A stretch of 64,000 bases of DNA, from assembly GCA_045541915.1 (NCBI GenBank), contig JAZQJZ010000019.1:29753-93752 (forward strand), written 5' to 3'. Made by a program: the position numbers and the translations under genes. The notes beneath the pieces are model-generated. The model saw nothing but the letters and a program-made list of their open reading frames with translations. It did not search any database and was not told the origin of the DNA. The stretch is from RGIG5579 sp045541915 (GTDB lineage: Bacteria; Bacillota; Clostridia; Oscillospirales; SIG627). Position 1 is the first letter of the stretch. Each line of letters begins with the position of its first letter. Shown one piece after another: positions 15,783 through 23,758 of this stretch.

Positions 15783-16538
15783 ATGAGAAAGACCATTATT
15801 GCCGGCAACTGGAAGATGAACAAAACTCCTTCTGAAGCCGCTGAATTGGCAGCAGCCATTGCCCAGATCCAGGGTGCAAAGTGCGAAGTGGTGATCTGCC
15901 CTCCTTTTGTAGATCTGTTCTTTGCAAAGAAAGCCATTGAAGGCTCCAATGTAAAATTGGGTGCCCAGAACTGTCACTGGAAGGAATCCGGTGCGTTCAC
16001 TGGTGAAATCAGCGCAGATATGCTCATCGAAGCAGGATGCGACTATGTGATCATCGGCCACTCCGAAAGAAGACAGTATTTCGGCGAAACCGATGAAACC
16101 GTTAATCTCCGTACCAAGGCAGCTCTCGCAAAGGGTCTGAAGGTGATCGTTTGCGTTGGCGAAACCAAGGAAGAAAGAGAAGGCGGCGTCACGGAAAAGG
16201 TGATCGACCGTCAGATCCGTTTGGGTCTGGAAGGCCTTAGCGCAGAAGAGATGGCAAATGTTGTCATCGCTTATGAGCCTGTATGGGCAATCGGCACCGG
16301 TCTGACTGCAACTAACGAGCAGGCAGAAGAGGTTTGCAAATTTATTCGCGAATTGATCGCTTCTCTCTTTACTGCTGAGACTGCAGAAGAGACCACCATT
16401 CAGTACGGCGGTTCTATGAACGCAGGAAACTGTGCAGAACTGCTTGCAATGCCCAATATTGACGGCGGTCTCATCGGCGGTGCAGCTTTGAAGCCCGCAG
16501 ATTTCGCTGTGATCGTTGCAGCAGGCAGCGCAAACTAA
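15783..16538 (+). CDS. tpiA: Triosephosphate isomerase
   Basis: Interconverts dihydroxyacetone phosphate and glyceraldehyde 3-phosphate. The frame is open well upstream inside pgk, but AAGGAGG at 15772-15778 and the family N-terminus MRKTIIAGNWKMNKT place the start at 15783 (251 residues). The catalytic Lys lies in GNWKMN, His in IIGHSERR, and Glu in AYEPVWAIGTG; the phosphate loop QYGGSMNAGN is present. A terminator-like hairpin follows. Confidence 0.97.
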   Translation: MRKTIIAGNWKMNKTPSEAAELAAAIAQIQGAKCEVVICPPFVDLFFAKKAIEGSNVKLGAQNCHWKESGAFTGEISADMLIEAGCDYVIIGHSERRQYFGETDETVNLRTKAALAKGLKVIVCVGETKEEREGGVTEKVIDRQIRLGLEGLSAEEMANVVIAYEPVWAIGTGLTATNEQAEEVCKFIRELIASLFTAETAEETTIQYGGSMNAGNCAELLAMPNIDGGLIGGAALKPADFAVIVAAGSAN

Positions 16539-16550
16539 TTTCAACAAATG

Positions 16551-16579
16551 GAAGCGGCAGAAATCTGCCGCTTCTTTTT
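16551..16579 (+). terminator. Terminator after tpiA
   Basis: GAAGCGGCAG, a four-base loop, then CTGCCGCTTC form a 10-bp stem followed by five T. The ribosome-binding site of the next gene (AAAAGGAG at 16582-16589) starts only 3 nt later, so the next gene depends on readthrough or an unseen promoter. Confidence 0.88.
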
Positions 16580-16596
16580 CCAAAAGGAGATGCTTC

Positions 16597-17307
16597 ATGG
16601 CTGATTTTTGGACAAATATAATCCAGAAAAGAAAACGCCGCGCCGAAATCAAAAGGATCAACGAGGAAGGTCACGACGGATACGATTGGTATGAGGGACA
16701 GACCAAATGGCCGGTCACCCGAATTGTAGAAGTGTCCTTTGCGGTGATCAGCGTTTTGGTTTGGGCCATCATTCTGTTTCGAATTTTCACCTCCGGCAAT
16801 GCCGAGTATGAAAAAATGATCCTTTTAAATGACAAAGCTGCTGAGATTTATCCCAACCAGGTTTCGCAGGTGATGCGGATCCATTCTTCAACGGAAGATC
16901 AGGAGGATGGTTCGGTTTTGGTGTATTATCCCGTTTATCTGGAAGAGGTGGACAATTTGCAGTTTACTGCCAGAGTTCGCCGGCGCGCTTTTCCTCCCGG
17001 TGAAGGGGAGACCGGATATACTTTTGTTTTGCGTGAAAGCGGGAATGAAGGAACTACCTTTTATCCACTTTCCTACTATGCCATGGAAAAAAATATTTCC
17101 TATACTTTTTTCCGTCTTTGCTTTGAGGGAGTGGAGTGGAAAGAGGACTGTGTTTATACCTTTTTGGTGTTCGATGGAGGGTATGAGTCTGCAGACAGCG
17201 AAGATCCCTATCCTGTCACCGCGTCTCGTTTTCGGTTTACGGTTTATAATACGTCCACTTATACCAATCAAATTACACCAAAGAAAAGCATTTATCAAGT
17301 GCAATAA
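16597..17307 (+). CDS. Unrecognised single-span membrane protein
   Basis: I do not recognise this family. The frame is open from 16516, but AAAAGGAG and the ATG at 16597 give a 236-residue product. Residues 1-40 are basic/acidic and cytosolic in character (KRKRRAEIKRINEEG, then YDWYEGQTKWPVTR), and residues ~42-64 form one hydrophobic span. The remainder is a polar, aromatic-rich domain of probable beta structure (SVLVYYPVYLEEVDNLQFTARVRRR, then YTFFRLCFEGVEWKEDCVYTFLVFDGG). The positive N-terminal side suggests N-in topology with the C-domain outside. It lies in the same direction as tpiA, between two terminators. Confidence 0.6.
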   Translation: MADFWTNIIQKRKRRAEIKRINEEGHDGYDWYEGQTKWPVTRIVEVSFAVISVLVWAIILFRIFTSGNAEYEKMILLNDKAAEIYPNQVSQVMRIHSSTEDQEDGSVLVYYPVYLEEVDNLQFTARVRRRAFPPGEGETGYTFVLRESGNEGTTFYPLSYYAMEKNISYTFFRLCFEGVEWKEDCVYTFLVFDGGYESADSEDPYPVTASRFRFTVYNTSTYTNQITPKKSIYQVQ

Positions 17308-17338
17308 AAAAAGCCTTCTCAACCGAGAAGGCTTTTTT
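17307..17338. terminator. Bidirectional terminator
   Basis: Six A, then GCCTTCTC, a four-base loop, GAGAAGGC and six T. It sits between the convergent membrane-protein gene (+) and the SDR gene (-) and can serve both. Confidence 0.93.
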
Positions 17339-17350
17339 GTATATTTGTTT

Positions 17351-18151
17351 TTAAGGACGCAGACCCATACCGCCTTCCAGCGTGATAGTTTCCCCGTTCA
17401 TATATTTGAAATCAGGGGAAGCAAGCTGAACGCAAACACGTCCGATTTCCATTTCCGGATCACCGAAGTGTCCGGCAGGAGGCATTTTCACATTTGCCTT
17501 AAATGCATCGGGATACGCTTTTTCAAAGTTTTCAAGCTGGGCAGTCCATGCAAGAGGACAGACGACATTGGTATTGATTCCATCGATGGCCCATTCGGTG
17601 GCGGCAACTCTGGAAAGTCCACGAATACCCTCTTTTGCTGCGGCGTAGGCGCACTGACCGTAATTTCCAAACAAACCTGCACCGGAAGCGAAGTTGATAA
17701 TGCTACCTTTTGTTTCCTTCAGATAAGGATAGCAGGCCTTCATATAATAGAAGCTTGCATAAAGACCGGAATAAATTGCCAGGTCGAACTGCTCCGTGGT
17801 ATGATCCTGAATGGTAACGCCGGAAGCGGAAGCCTGGGCATTGTTGATCAGCACATCAATTCTTCCAAATTCCGCAATGGTAGCATCCACGACCTTTTTC
17901 ACTGTTGCTTCGTTGTCAGAGGTGCTGGAAATATCTGCGGCCAAAATCAAAACTTTAATTCCGTATTTTTTCTCAAGATCTTCTTTTGCTTTTTCAAGCT
18001 TTGAAAAATTTCTTCCGGTGATGACAAGATTTGCACCCTCTTTTGCATAGGCGGTAGCAATGCCGTAGCCAATGGAGCCGCATCTGCCGTCAGATAAGGT
18101 GGCAAAGCCTGCACCGGTGATAATTGCTGTTTTTCCAGTTAAAAATCCCAT
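17351..18151 (-). CDS. SDR-family oxidoreductase
   Basis: NAD(P)-dependent short-chain dehydrogenase/reductase; substrate unknown. The 266 residues carry the nucleotide-binding start TGKTAIITGAG, an 11-residue longer glycine loop than usual (FATLSDGRCGSIGYGIA), NNAQ in place of the common NNAG, the catalytic serine region INFASGAGLFG, and the catalytic pair YAAAK. The C-terminal GETITLEGGMG is typical. GGAGG lies 5-6 nt before the ATG. It is monocistronic between its own promoter and a shared terminator. Confidence 0.9.
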   Translation of the reverse strand: MGFLTGKTAIITGAGFATLSDGRCGSIGYGIATAYAKEGANLVITGRNFSKLEKAKEDLEKKYGIKVLILAADISSTSDNEATVKKVVDATIAEFGRIDVLINNAQASASGVTIQDHTTEQFDLAIYSGLYASFYYMKACYPYLKETKGSIINFASGAGLFGNYGQCAYAAAKEGIRGLSRVAATEWAIDGINTNVVCPLAWTAQLENFEKAYPDAFKANVKMPPAGHFGDPEMEIGRVCVQLASPDFKYMNGETITLEGGMGLRP

Positions 18152-18180
18152 GATAATCCTCCAAAACTTTTCTTGATATT

Positions 18181-18209
18181 ACTGTATCAAAAAATACTCC
18201 TTTCGTCAA
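18181..18209 (-). promoter_or_regulatory. Promoter for the SDR gene
   Basis: Read on the minus strand: TTGACG, a 17-bp spacer, TACAGT, ending 30 nt upstream of the SDR start. Confidence 0.75.
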
Positions 18210-18266
18210 GATAAGATTTTCGGGGTTTTGCTACAAGACGGCGTTGCTTCCTAGGGACATAGACAC

Positions 18267-18300
18267 AAAAAAAGAACGAAGCGATTGCTTCGTTCTTTTT
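18267..18300 (-). terminator. Terminator of tRNA-Thr
   Basis: On the minus strand GAACGAAGC, a four-base loop and GCTTCGTTC are followed by seven T, directly after the tRNA 3' end. Confidence 0.9.
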
Positions 18301-18376
18301 TGGAGCTAGTGACGTGACTTGAACACGCGACCTGCTGATTACGAATCAGCTGCTCTACCAACTGAGCTACACTAGC
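18301..18376 (-). tRNA. tRNA-Thr (anticodon CGU)
   Basis: The minus strand reads GCTAGTG at the 5' end pairing with CACTAGC at the 3' end, followed by T73 and an encoded CCA. The D-arm (AGCTCAGTTGGTAGAGC) and T-arm (GTTCAAGTC) are clear. The anticodon stem GCTGA/TCAGC encloses the 7-base loop TTCGTAA, giving anticodon CGT, which reads ACG (Thr). Total length is 76 nt including CCA. Confidence 0.95.
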
Positions 18377-18456
18377 AAAAACATTGAAATTTTAAGGGTT
18401 TAACAAGTGGGGAAAAGATGTTTTTTGAAACTCATTTTTCATCCATTCTTCTTGAT

Positions 18457-18485
18457 ATTATAAACTCTTTTAGACAATATTTCAA
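18457..18485 (-). promoter_or_regulatory. Promoter for tRNA-Thr
   Basis: Minus strand: TTGAAA, a 17-bp spacer, perfect TATAAT, about 80 nt upstream of the mature tRNA 5' end. The remainder of the 228-nt gap (18377-18604) shows only this leader and a terminator. Confidence 0.75.
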
Positions 18486-18559
18486 GTGGTTTCATAAACA
18501 TTTTACAAAAAAAGAGTAGGGGAGAACAATGGGTATATATGTAAATTTAGTCAATCGAT

Positions 18560-18595
18560 AAAAAATAAGACAGTCATTTGACTGCCTTATTTTTT
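18560..18595 (-). terminator. Terminator of the acyltransferase-like gene
   Basis: Minus strand: TAAGGCAGTCA, a two-base loop, TGACTGTCTTA (one G-T wobble) then T-rich. It lies 9 nt downstream of the stop at 18605. Confidence 0.88.
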
Positions 18596-18604
18596 ATTAT
18601 ATTC

Positions 18605-19816
18605 TTATTCAAAATGGTCGGAGATCAGCATCAAGCCGGGACTCTCGAAGATATGTCCCCCTGCCAGCAGGATCTTCTTGAAGGCTCTCTGGAGACCTGT
18701 TTTTTCGGGAAGGTCCTCTAAGGAATCTGCGGAGAAGCCGGGGAATACGTAGCCGAATACGGCCTTTCCGGCACTCTTTGCCGGATAGCGGGTAAAGCGG
18801 GCGGAGAACATGCTCAATTTTGACTTTTCGCCCAGGGCATCGTTGATCTCGGGGCTCATCAGCCAGGAGTTGCAATACAACGCCTTGAAGTTATATTCCG
18901 GATAACAAGCCTTTGCTCTGGCAACACCCTCGGTGAAGGCTTTTTCCACCGTTTCGGGAGAGAAATCCGCATCCCAGAAAATGTGTGTGCTGATGATGTC
19001 ATCTCCGGGTCCGAGGACAAGGGTCCATTCGTCCTTGGAGAAAGCCTTCTTTTCCAAGGAGATCTTTCTTGCATCGGAAGGATATCCAATGTATTCTGTT
19101 TCTGTTTCTTCAAACTGTGCAATAAAGGAGCCTTCTTCCTCTGTTGCGCCTGCACAGCCCAAAGGAAGTCCGCTTTTGTGAACGGGAAAGGCGGTGCCGA
19201 AAACGGGCTGAAGGGCACCGGTCTTATTGTTTCTCAAAAAGTAAGGAGCTTTGTCGTTCAGACGGCTGGGCTGGAAGTTCAGACCGCCACGTCCCAGGTA
19301 AAACATTTCGCCCTTGGTAAACTGGCACATCCAACCTGAGATGGGACGGGAAATGCCCACGATCCGTGTTCTGTAATGCTCCTCCTCGCGAATGTAGATC
19401 TGAAAGATCTCAAGGCTTGCAATCGCCTCTTCGTGGGTAAAGCCACGTTCACGGTAAATTTCATAGGTGCGCTCCACACTGGGAAGATGCACCAAAAAGG
19501 GCAACATATTGGAAGCAGGGGTACCCACAGAGGTGGGATATTTTACCTTTCTTAAGGGTTTCATAGGACTATCCTTAAAGAAAAGGCTCATGGAATCCAG
19601 ATAAGCCTTTCTCATGGGATCGTTTTTCATATCCAAAAAGCCTTCCCGTACTGCCTGGTAATACTCGCCGAACAAAGCGAATTTTTCGTGCAGACGGTCG
19701 ATCAATTCCAAAGAGCAAAGCTCATTCTCGCGCTCCTTCGGAGCAGGATAGTAGCCTTCGGGCAGTGGAGCATGATCTTCCACGCCAAGGGCAAGGGTTA
19801 GTTCTTCAAAGGTCAT
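18605..19816 (-). CDS. GNAT-like acyltransferase domain protein (DUF5596 type)
   Basis: 403-residue cytosolic protein with no signal or membrane segment. Segments resemble the two-part acyltransferase family found widely in Firmicutes (NAT_N plus GNAT_C): the central SGWMCQFTKGEMFYLGRGGL, then FPVHKSGLPLGCAGATEEEGSF, and the late YCNSWLMSPEINDALGEKSKLSMF. This is recognition by motif pattern only; substrate and acyl donor are unknown. It has its own promoter and terminator, so it is monocistronic. A GAGG site precedes the ATG. Confidence 0.6.
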   Translation of the reverse strand: MTFEELTLALGVEDHAPLPEGYYPAPKERENELCSLELIDRLHEKFALFGEYYQAVREGFLDMKNDPMRKAYLDSMSLFFKDSPMKPLRKVKYPTSVGTPASNMLPFLVHLPSVERTYEIYRERGFTHEEAIASLEIFQIYIREEEHYRTRIVGISRPISGWMCQFTKGEMFYLGRGGLNFQPSRLNDKAPYFLRNNKTGALQPVFGTAFPVHKSGLPLGCAGATEEEGSFIAQFEETETEYIGYPSDARKISLEKKAFSKDEWTLVLGPGDDIISTHIFWDADFSPETVEKAFTEGVARAKACYPEYNFKALYCNSWLMSPEINDALGEKSKLSMFSARFTRYPAKSAGKAVFGYVFPGFSADSLEDLPEKTGLQRAFKKILLAGGHIFESPGLMLISDHFE

Positions 19817-19875
19817 AATGGCACCTCGATTCTTTTAATTTTGCTGTAATAAGGAAAAGGGAGATCCTTTTCTTC

Positions 19876-19904
19876 ATTGTATCAAAAATCTGTCGTTTAT
19901 ACAA
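19876..19904 (-). promoter_or_regulatory. Promoter for the acyltransferase-like gene
   Basis: Minus strand: TTGTAT, a 17-bp spacer, TACAAT, about 60 nt upstream of the start at 19816. Confidence 0.72.
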
Positions 19905-19928
19905 GTTTATTTGAAAAAAAACAAGGAA

Positions 19929-20369
19929 TTAGAAATCTTTTTTCATTTGATTGTAGGGAAAAAAGGAAAAACCCATTTTTTCATAGAGGCGAACTGCCCC
20001 TTCGTTTTCCTCTTCTACCTCCAGTCTGAAGCGTTTTGCCTTTCCCTGATAGGTTTCCTCCAAAAAGGAAAAGAACTGGTGGCCAAGGCCGAGATTCCGT
20101 TTTTCAGGCAGAACAAAAAGTTCCTCGATCCAAACTACCTCTCCTCCGGCTTCCTGGCTCCAGGTGTGAGAAAGAAGAGCATAGCCTGAAATGACACCGT
20201 CTACTTCAAAAAGATATGCAGAGGCAAAGGGGGAGCCGGCAAGGATCTGATCAAAGGTTTTTTCAATGTATTCCTTTGGGATGGGTGCCAGGGCGGCACC
20301 GCTTGCATAAAAATCCAAGGCCATTTGAATATAGGCGTTTTTGTCTTTCTTTTGGATGAGGCGAATCAT
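19929..20369 (-). CDS. GNAT-family N-acetyltransferase
   Basis: Acetyl-CoA-dependent acyltransferase of unknown substrate. The 146 residues show the GNAT core: VVWIEELFVLPEKRNLGLGHQFFSFLEE (beta4 and the acetyl-CoA pyrophosphate loop, with a slightly degenerate RxLGLG) and NEGAVRLYEKMGFSFFPYNQMKKDF at the end. It follows the rubredoxin flavoprotein gene after 15 nt on the same strand, with a GGAG site, so the two are probably co-transcribed. Confidence 0.85.
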   Translation of the reverse strand: MIRLIQKKDKNAYIQMALDFYASGAALAPIPKEYIEKTFDQILAGSPFASAYLFEVDGVISGYALLSHTWSQEAGGEVVWIEELFVLPEKRNLGLGHQFFSFLEETYQGKAKRFRLEVEEENEGAVRLYEKMGFSFFPYNQMKKDF

Positions 20370-20384
20370 ACGTAGGTCTCCGTT

Positions 20385-21041
20385 TTAGCTTTTGTTGGAC
20401 AGAGGTTCAAAGTCAGAAGCAGGGTGCTTGCAAATAGGGCAGATAAAATCCTTCGGAAGATCCTTTTCCGGATGCACAAAGCCGCAGATCTTGCAGACCC
20501 AACCTTGCTTTTCTGTTTTTGGTGCTTTGGGTTTTACCTGCGCGTGGTAATAGGCATAGGACATGGCCTTTTCCTTGGATAAAACCCGGCTTTCTTCAAT
20601 GGTACACAGAAAAAGAGTGTGAGAGGGGAGAGAAATTGCCGTTTCCACCTTGAGAGAAAGGTAGGCGGTGCTGTGCTCCATTAAGATGGGAAGATTGTTT
20701 TCGCTTCTCCCGTAAAGGAGCCCTTTTGTCTTATCTGTATTTTTCCCGCTTTGGAAGCCAAAGCGCTGAATCAGCGAAAAAGGAGCGCTTTCAGCCAAAA
20801 TATTGACATTCAGTTTTCCCGTTCGCAAAATTACGCCGTCAGAATGGTTGGCGTGATTGACGGATACTGCGATCACCTCGGGATTGGATGCTACCTGAGA
20901 GACTGTATTGACAATCAGGCCACTGTCTTTCCCGTTTTCGCGGGTGGTCACCACATAAACGCCGTAGCCAATTCCGTAAAGGGAAGATCCTTCGGTGAGG
21001 GGGGAAGGAGTTAAGGAAAAAGAAAGATCCATTCTTTTCAT
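20385..21041 (-). CDS. Flavin reductase-rubredoxin fusion (high-molecular-weight rubredoxin type)
   Basis: The 218-residue protein has an N-terminal flavin-reductase-like FMN-binding domain (about 1-155, with GIGYGVYVVTTRENGKDSGLIVNTVSQVASNP and VAVSVNHANHSDG) joined to a C-terminal rubredoxin domain (WVCKICGFVHPEKDLPKDFICPICK; iron ligands in CKIC and CPIC). The architecture matches the Hrb proteins of acetogens, which pass electrons from NADH to flavodiiron oxygen or NO reductases. The frame extends 19 codons upstream, but AGGAGG sits 7 nt before the ATG at 21041. Confidence 0.92.
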   Translation of the reverse strand: MKRMDLSFSLTPSPLTEGSSLYGIGYGVYVVTTRENGKDSGLIVNTVSQVASNPEVIAVSVNHANHSDGVILRTGKLNVNILAESAPFSLIQRFGFQSGKNTDKTKGLLYGRSENNLPILMEHSTAYLSLKVETAISLPSHTLFLCTIEESRVLSKEKAMSYAYYHAQVKPKAPKTEKQGWVCKICGFVHPEKDLPKDFICPICKHPASDFEPLSNKS

Positions 21042-21066
21042 AAAAAAACCTCCTTTGAGTATTGTT

Positions 21067-21095
21067 ATTATACCCAAAGGAGGCGGGAAAGTCAA
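21067..21095 (-). promoter_or_regulatory. Promoter for the rubredoxin-flavoprotein operon
   Basis: Minus strand: TTGACT, a 17-bp spacer, perfect TATAAT. It is a near-consensus housekeeping promoter 25 nt before the start codon. Confidence 0.88.
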
Positions 21096-21116
21096 CAAAA
21101 CCGGATGTGTTCTTTT

Positions 21117-22514
21117 TTACAGCTGGAAATAACGCTTGGCATTTTCATAGCAAATGCCCTTGACGATCTGGCCCAGCATCTTGTAGTCCTCCGGATACTC
21201 TCCATTGTCCACCAGCTTGCCGAGGAAGTTGCAGAGGATGCGACGGAAATACTCGTGGCGAGTGTAGGAAAGGAAACTGCGGGAGTCGGTGAGCATTCCC
21301 ACAAAATTGCCCAAAAGGGACAGGTTGGCAAGGGAGCGAAGCTGATCCTCCATGCCGGATTTGGTATCGTTGAACCACCAGGCAGAGCCGTGCTGGATCT
21401 TGCCGGGGCATTCCGGGCCCTGGAAGGCGCCGATGATGGTATCGATCAATTCGTTGTCCTTGGGATCCAGGGAATAAACGATGGTTCTGGGGAGGCAGGA
21501 TTCCGTTTCCAATGCATTGAGGAATTTGGCCAGACCGATTCCGTCGCCACCGCCGGCAATGGTGTCAAAACCGGTATCAGCGCCAAGAAGCATAAACTTC
21601 TTTGTGTTGGTATTGCGTTGAGCACCATAGTGAAGCTGCATCACAACACCCTTTGCGGCATATTCTCTTCCCAGATGCAAAAGAATGTGAGTGTGGAACA
21701 TTTCCACTTCCGTTTCAGTCAAGGCCTTCTTTTCCATGGCTTTGGAGAAGATCTCCTCCACCTGGTCGTCGCTGGCCGGGAAGAAGGAAACGGTATTTAA
21801 GCCGTGATCGCTGATCTTGCATCCGCGCTTACAGAAATAATCCAGGCGGTCGCTGAGGGCTTTCTTCAATGCCTTGACAGAATCAATGGGGTAGCCGCAA
21901 ATGCCGGAGAGGGCGGCGATCACATCGGGCCATTCCGGCTTTTCAATGTTCACTGCTTTGTCGGGACGGAAGGAGGGGAGAACCTTGGTTTCCATACTGC
22001 CCTCTGCGGCGATCTTTTCGTGCCAGATCAGGTCATCTGCCGGGTCATCGGTGGTGCCGATCATTTCCACATTGGAACGGCGGATCAGACCGCGGACGGA
22101 AAAGCCGTCGGTGGCCAGCTTTCGGTTACACTCGTCCCAGATCTCCTGGGCGCTGTCACCGGTGAGAGGGGTATCAATATCAAAAAAGCGCTTCAATTCC
22201 AGATGGGTCCAGTGGTACATGGGGTTGCCGATGGCAAGGGGGAGCGTTTCGGCAAAACGCTGGAATTTCAAACGGTCATCCGCATCTCCGGTGATTTCAT
22301 TCTCCGGGATTCCGTTGGTACGGATCAGTCTCCACTTGTAGTGGTCACCGCCCAGCCAGACCTGTGTGATATTTTCAAATACACGGTCTTCAAACACTTC
22401 CTTGGGAGAAATGTGGCAGTGATAGTCCAGGATGGGTTGATTCTCGGCATAATCGTGATAAAGCTTTTTGGCCGCTTTTGTTTCAAGCAAAAAATCTTCG
22501 TCCATAAATTTCAT
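21117..22514 (-). CDS. uxaC: Glucuronate/galacturonate isomerase
   Basis: Converts D-glucuronate to D-fructuronate and D-galacturonate to D-tagaturonate. The 465-residue product fits the family; the N-terminus MKFMDEDFLLETKAAKKLYHDYA is followed by LDYHCHISP, the metal-binding HxH of this amidohydrolase-like family. GGAGG 8 nt upstream selects the ATG at 22514 over the one 5 codons earlier. It lies 34 kb away from uxaB-uxaA. It is divergent from the MocR-type regulator gene, with overlapping control regions. Confidence 0.96.
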   Translation of the reverse strand: MKFMDEDFLLETKAAKKLYHDYAENQPILDYHCHISPKEVFEDRVFENITQVWLGGDHYKWRLIRTNGIPENEITGDADDRLKFQRFAETLPLAIGNPMYHWTHLELKRFFDIDTPLTGDSAQEIWDECNRKLATDGFSVRGLIRRSNVEMIGTTDDPADDLIWHEKIAAEGSMETKVLPSFRPDKAVNIEKPEWPDVIAALSGICGYPIDSVKALKKALSDRLDYFCKRGCKISDHGLNTVSFFPASDDQVEEIFSKAMEKKALTETEVEMFHTHILLHLGREYAAKGVVMQLHYGAQRNTNTKKFMLLGADTGFDTIAGGGDGIGLAKFLNALETESCLPRTIVYSLDPKDNELIDTIIGAFQGPECPGKIQHGSAWWFNDTKSGMEDQLRSLANLSLLGNFVGMLTDSRSFLSYTRHEYFRRILCNFLGKLVDNGEYPEDYKMLGQIVKGICYENAKRYFQL

Positions 22515-22546
22515 TTCTGAAACCTCCATTTTGGTTTTCTTCCTTC

Positions 22547-22575
22547 AGCATACCATAAAAATTTTTTCTTTTCAA
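22547..22575 (-). promoter_or_regulatory. Promoter for uxaC
   Basis: Minus strand: TTGAAA, a 17-bp spacer, TATGCT, about 32 nt before the uxaC start. The divergent MocR promoter starts 22 nt away. Confidence 0.7.
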
Positions 22576-22596
22576 GGCTTTTTCAAAAGGATACTC

Positions 22597-22625
22597 TTGA
22601 CGGCAAAAAGAGGGGGAATTATAAT
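22597..22625 (+). promoter_or_regulatory. Promoter for the MocR-type regulator operon
   Basis: TTGACG, a 17-bp spacer, perfect TATAAT, about 50 nt before the regulator start. Confidence 0.85.
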
Positions 22626-22675
22626 AACAACTGAACCTATTGTTTTTTCCAAAACGAAAAAAAGGACAGGACCAG

Positions 22676-23755
22676 ATGAAATATTCCGTCGATACCAAAA
22701 GTGGAAAAAAGGCTTATTTGCAATTGTATGAGCAGCTTCGGGAGGATATTGTTTCCGGGCTTTTTCCGTTCGGAAAAAAGCTTCCCTCCAAACGTCTTCT
22801 GGCAGAAGAGGTGGGGGTGAGTGTCATTACAGTGGAGCACGCCTTGCTGCTTTTGTGCGAAGAGGGATACGTGCAATCCCGGGAACGAAGCGGCTATTTT
22901 TCCGTTTTCCGTCCGGGTGAGGTGTTTTCTCCTCCCGTGTTTTCTCCGCCCATTCCCCATGCCAAGGAGGGGTCGAATACAGATGGCTTTCCTTTTTCCG
23001 TGTATGCCAGAGTGGTGAGAAAGGTGCTTTCCGACTATGGCGATACCCTTCTCATCAAAAGTCCCAATCAAGGCTGCCAGGAATTGCGCAGTGCCATTTC
23101 TGCCTATCTTGCCCGTAGCCGGGGGATTTCGGTTACGCCTCAACAGATCGTCATTGGCTCCGGAGCGGAGTATCTTTATGGTTTTTTGGTTCAGCTTTTG
23201 GGCCGTGGCCGCCTTTTTGCCATTGAAAAGCCCTCTTATGAAAAAATTGAGCAGGTTTATAAGGCTTATGGCGCCAAGTGCGAAGGACTTCCTCTGGGGC
23301 AAGATGGCATTGAAAGAGATGCGCTTTTGGCTTCCTGCGCCAATGTTCTTCACATCACCCCTTACCGAAGCTTTCCCAGCGGAGTAACCGCTTCCGCTTC
23401 CAAAAAAAGAGAGTATTTGCAGTGGGCCATGGAAAAGCCCGGAAGGCTCTTGGTGGAGGATGATTTTGAATCGGAATTTACCCTTTCCCGGAAGCCGGAG
23501 GAAACTCTGTTTTCACTTTCGGAGCAAGATAATGTGATCTATATCAATACCTTTTCTAAAACCCTCGCGCCCTCCATTCGTGTGGGATATATGGTATTGC
23601 CGAAATCTCTCTTAGCGCTTTTTGAAGAAAAACTTGGATTTTATTCTTGCACCGTTCCTCTTTTGGAGCAAATGGTGCTATCCCAGCTCCTTTCCAGTGG
23701 CGATTTTGAGAGACATATCAATCGGGTTCGAAGAAAAAAACGTCGGGAGATGTAA
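22676..23755 (+). CDS. MocR-type GntR regulator, C-terminally short
   Basis: Fusion of a GntR winged helix (about residues 1-75: QLYEQLREDIVSGLFPFGKKLPSKRLLAEEVGVSVITVEHALLLLCEEGYV) to a fold-type I aminotransferase-like domain. The PLP-lysine motif NTFSKTLAPSIRVGYMVLP is present, as is GSGAEYLYGFLVQLL. The protein ends at HINRVRRKKRREM, where typical MocR proteins (~460-480 residues) continue about 100 residues, so at 359 residues the C-terminal small domain is missing. The next gene starts 3 nt later. ATG at 22676 is preferred to an upstream TTG. The target may be PLP/amino-acid metabolism; unknown. Confidence 0.82.
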   Translation: MKYSVDTKSGKKAYLQLYEQLREDIVSGLFPFGKKLPSKRLLAEEVGVSVITVEHALLLLCEEGYVQSRERSGYFSVFRPGEVFSPPVFSPPIPHAKEGSNTDGFPFSVYARVVRKVLSDYGDTLLIKSPNQGCQELRSAISAYLARSRGISVTPQQIVIGSGAEYLYGFLVQLLGRGRLFAIEKPSYEKIEQVYKAYGAKCEGLPLGQDGIERDALLASCANVLHITPYRSFPSGVTASASKKREYLQWAMEKPGRLLVEDDFESEFTLSRKPEETLFSLSEQDNVIYINTFSKTLAPSIRVGYMVLPKSLLALFEEKLGFYSCTVPLLEQMVLSQLLSSGDFERHINRVRRKKRREM

Positions 23756-23758
23756 AAA

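Noticed and set aside
14495..15949. 484-codon open frame on the minus strand opposite pgk
   Set aside because: Shadow of pgk and the tpiA start; composition is low in charged residues and no family is recognisable.
22640..22675. TTG start for the MocR-type gene 12 codons upstream
   Set aside because: It overlaps the region just after the -10 and lacks a ribosome-binding site; the ATG at 22676 begins the normal GntR domain.
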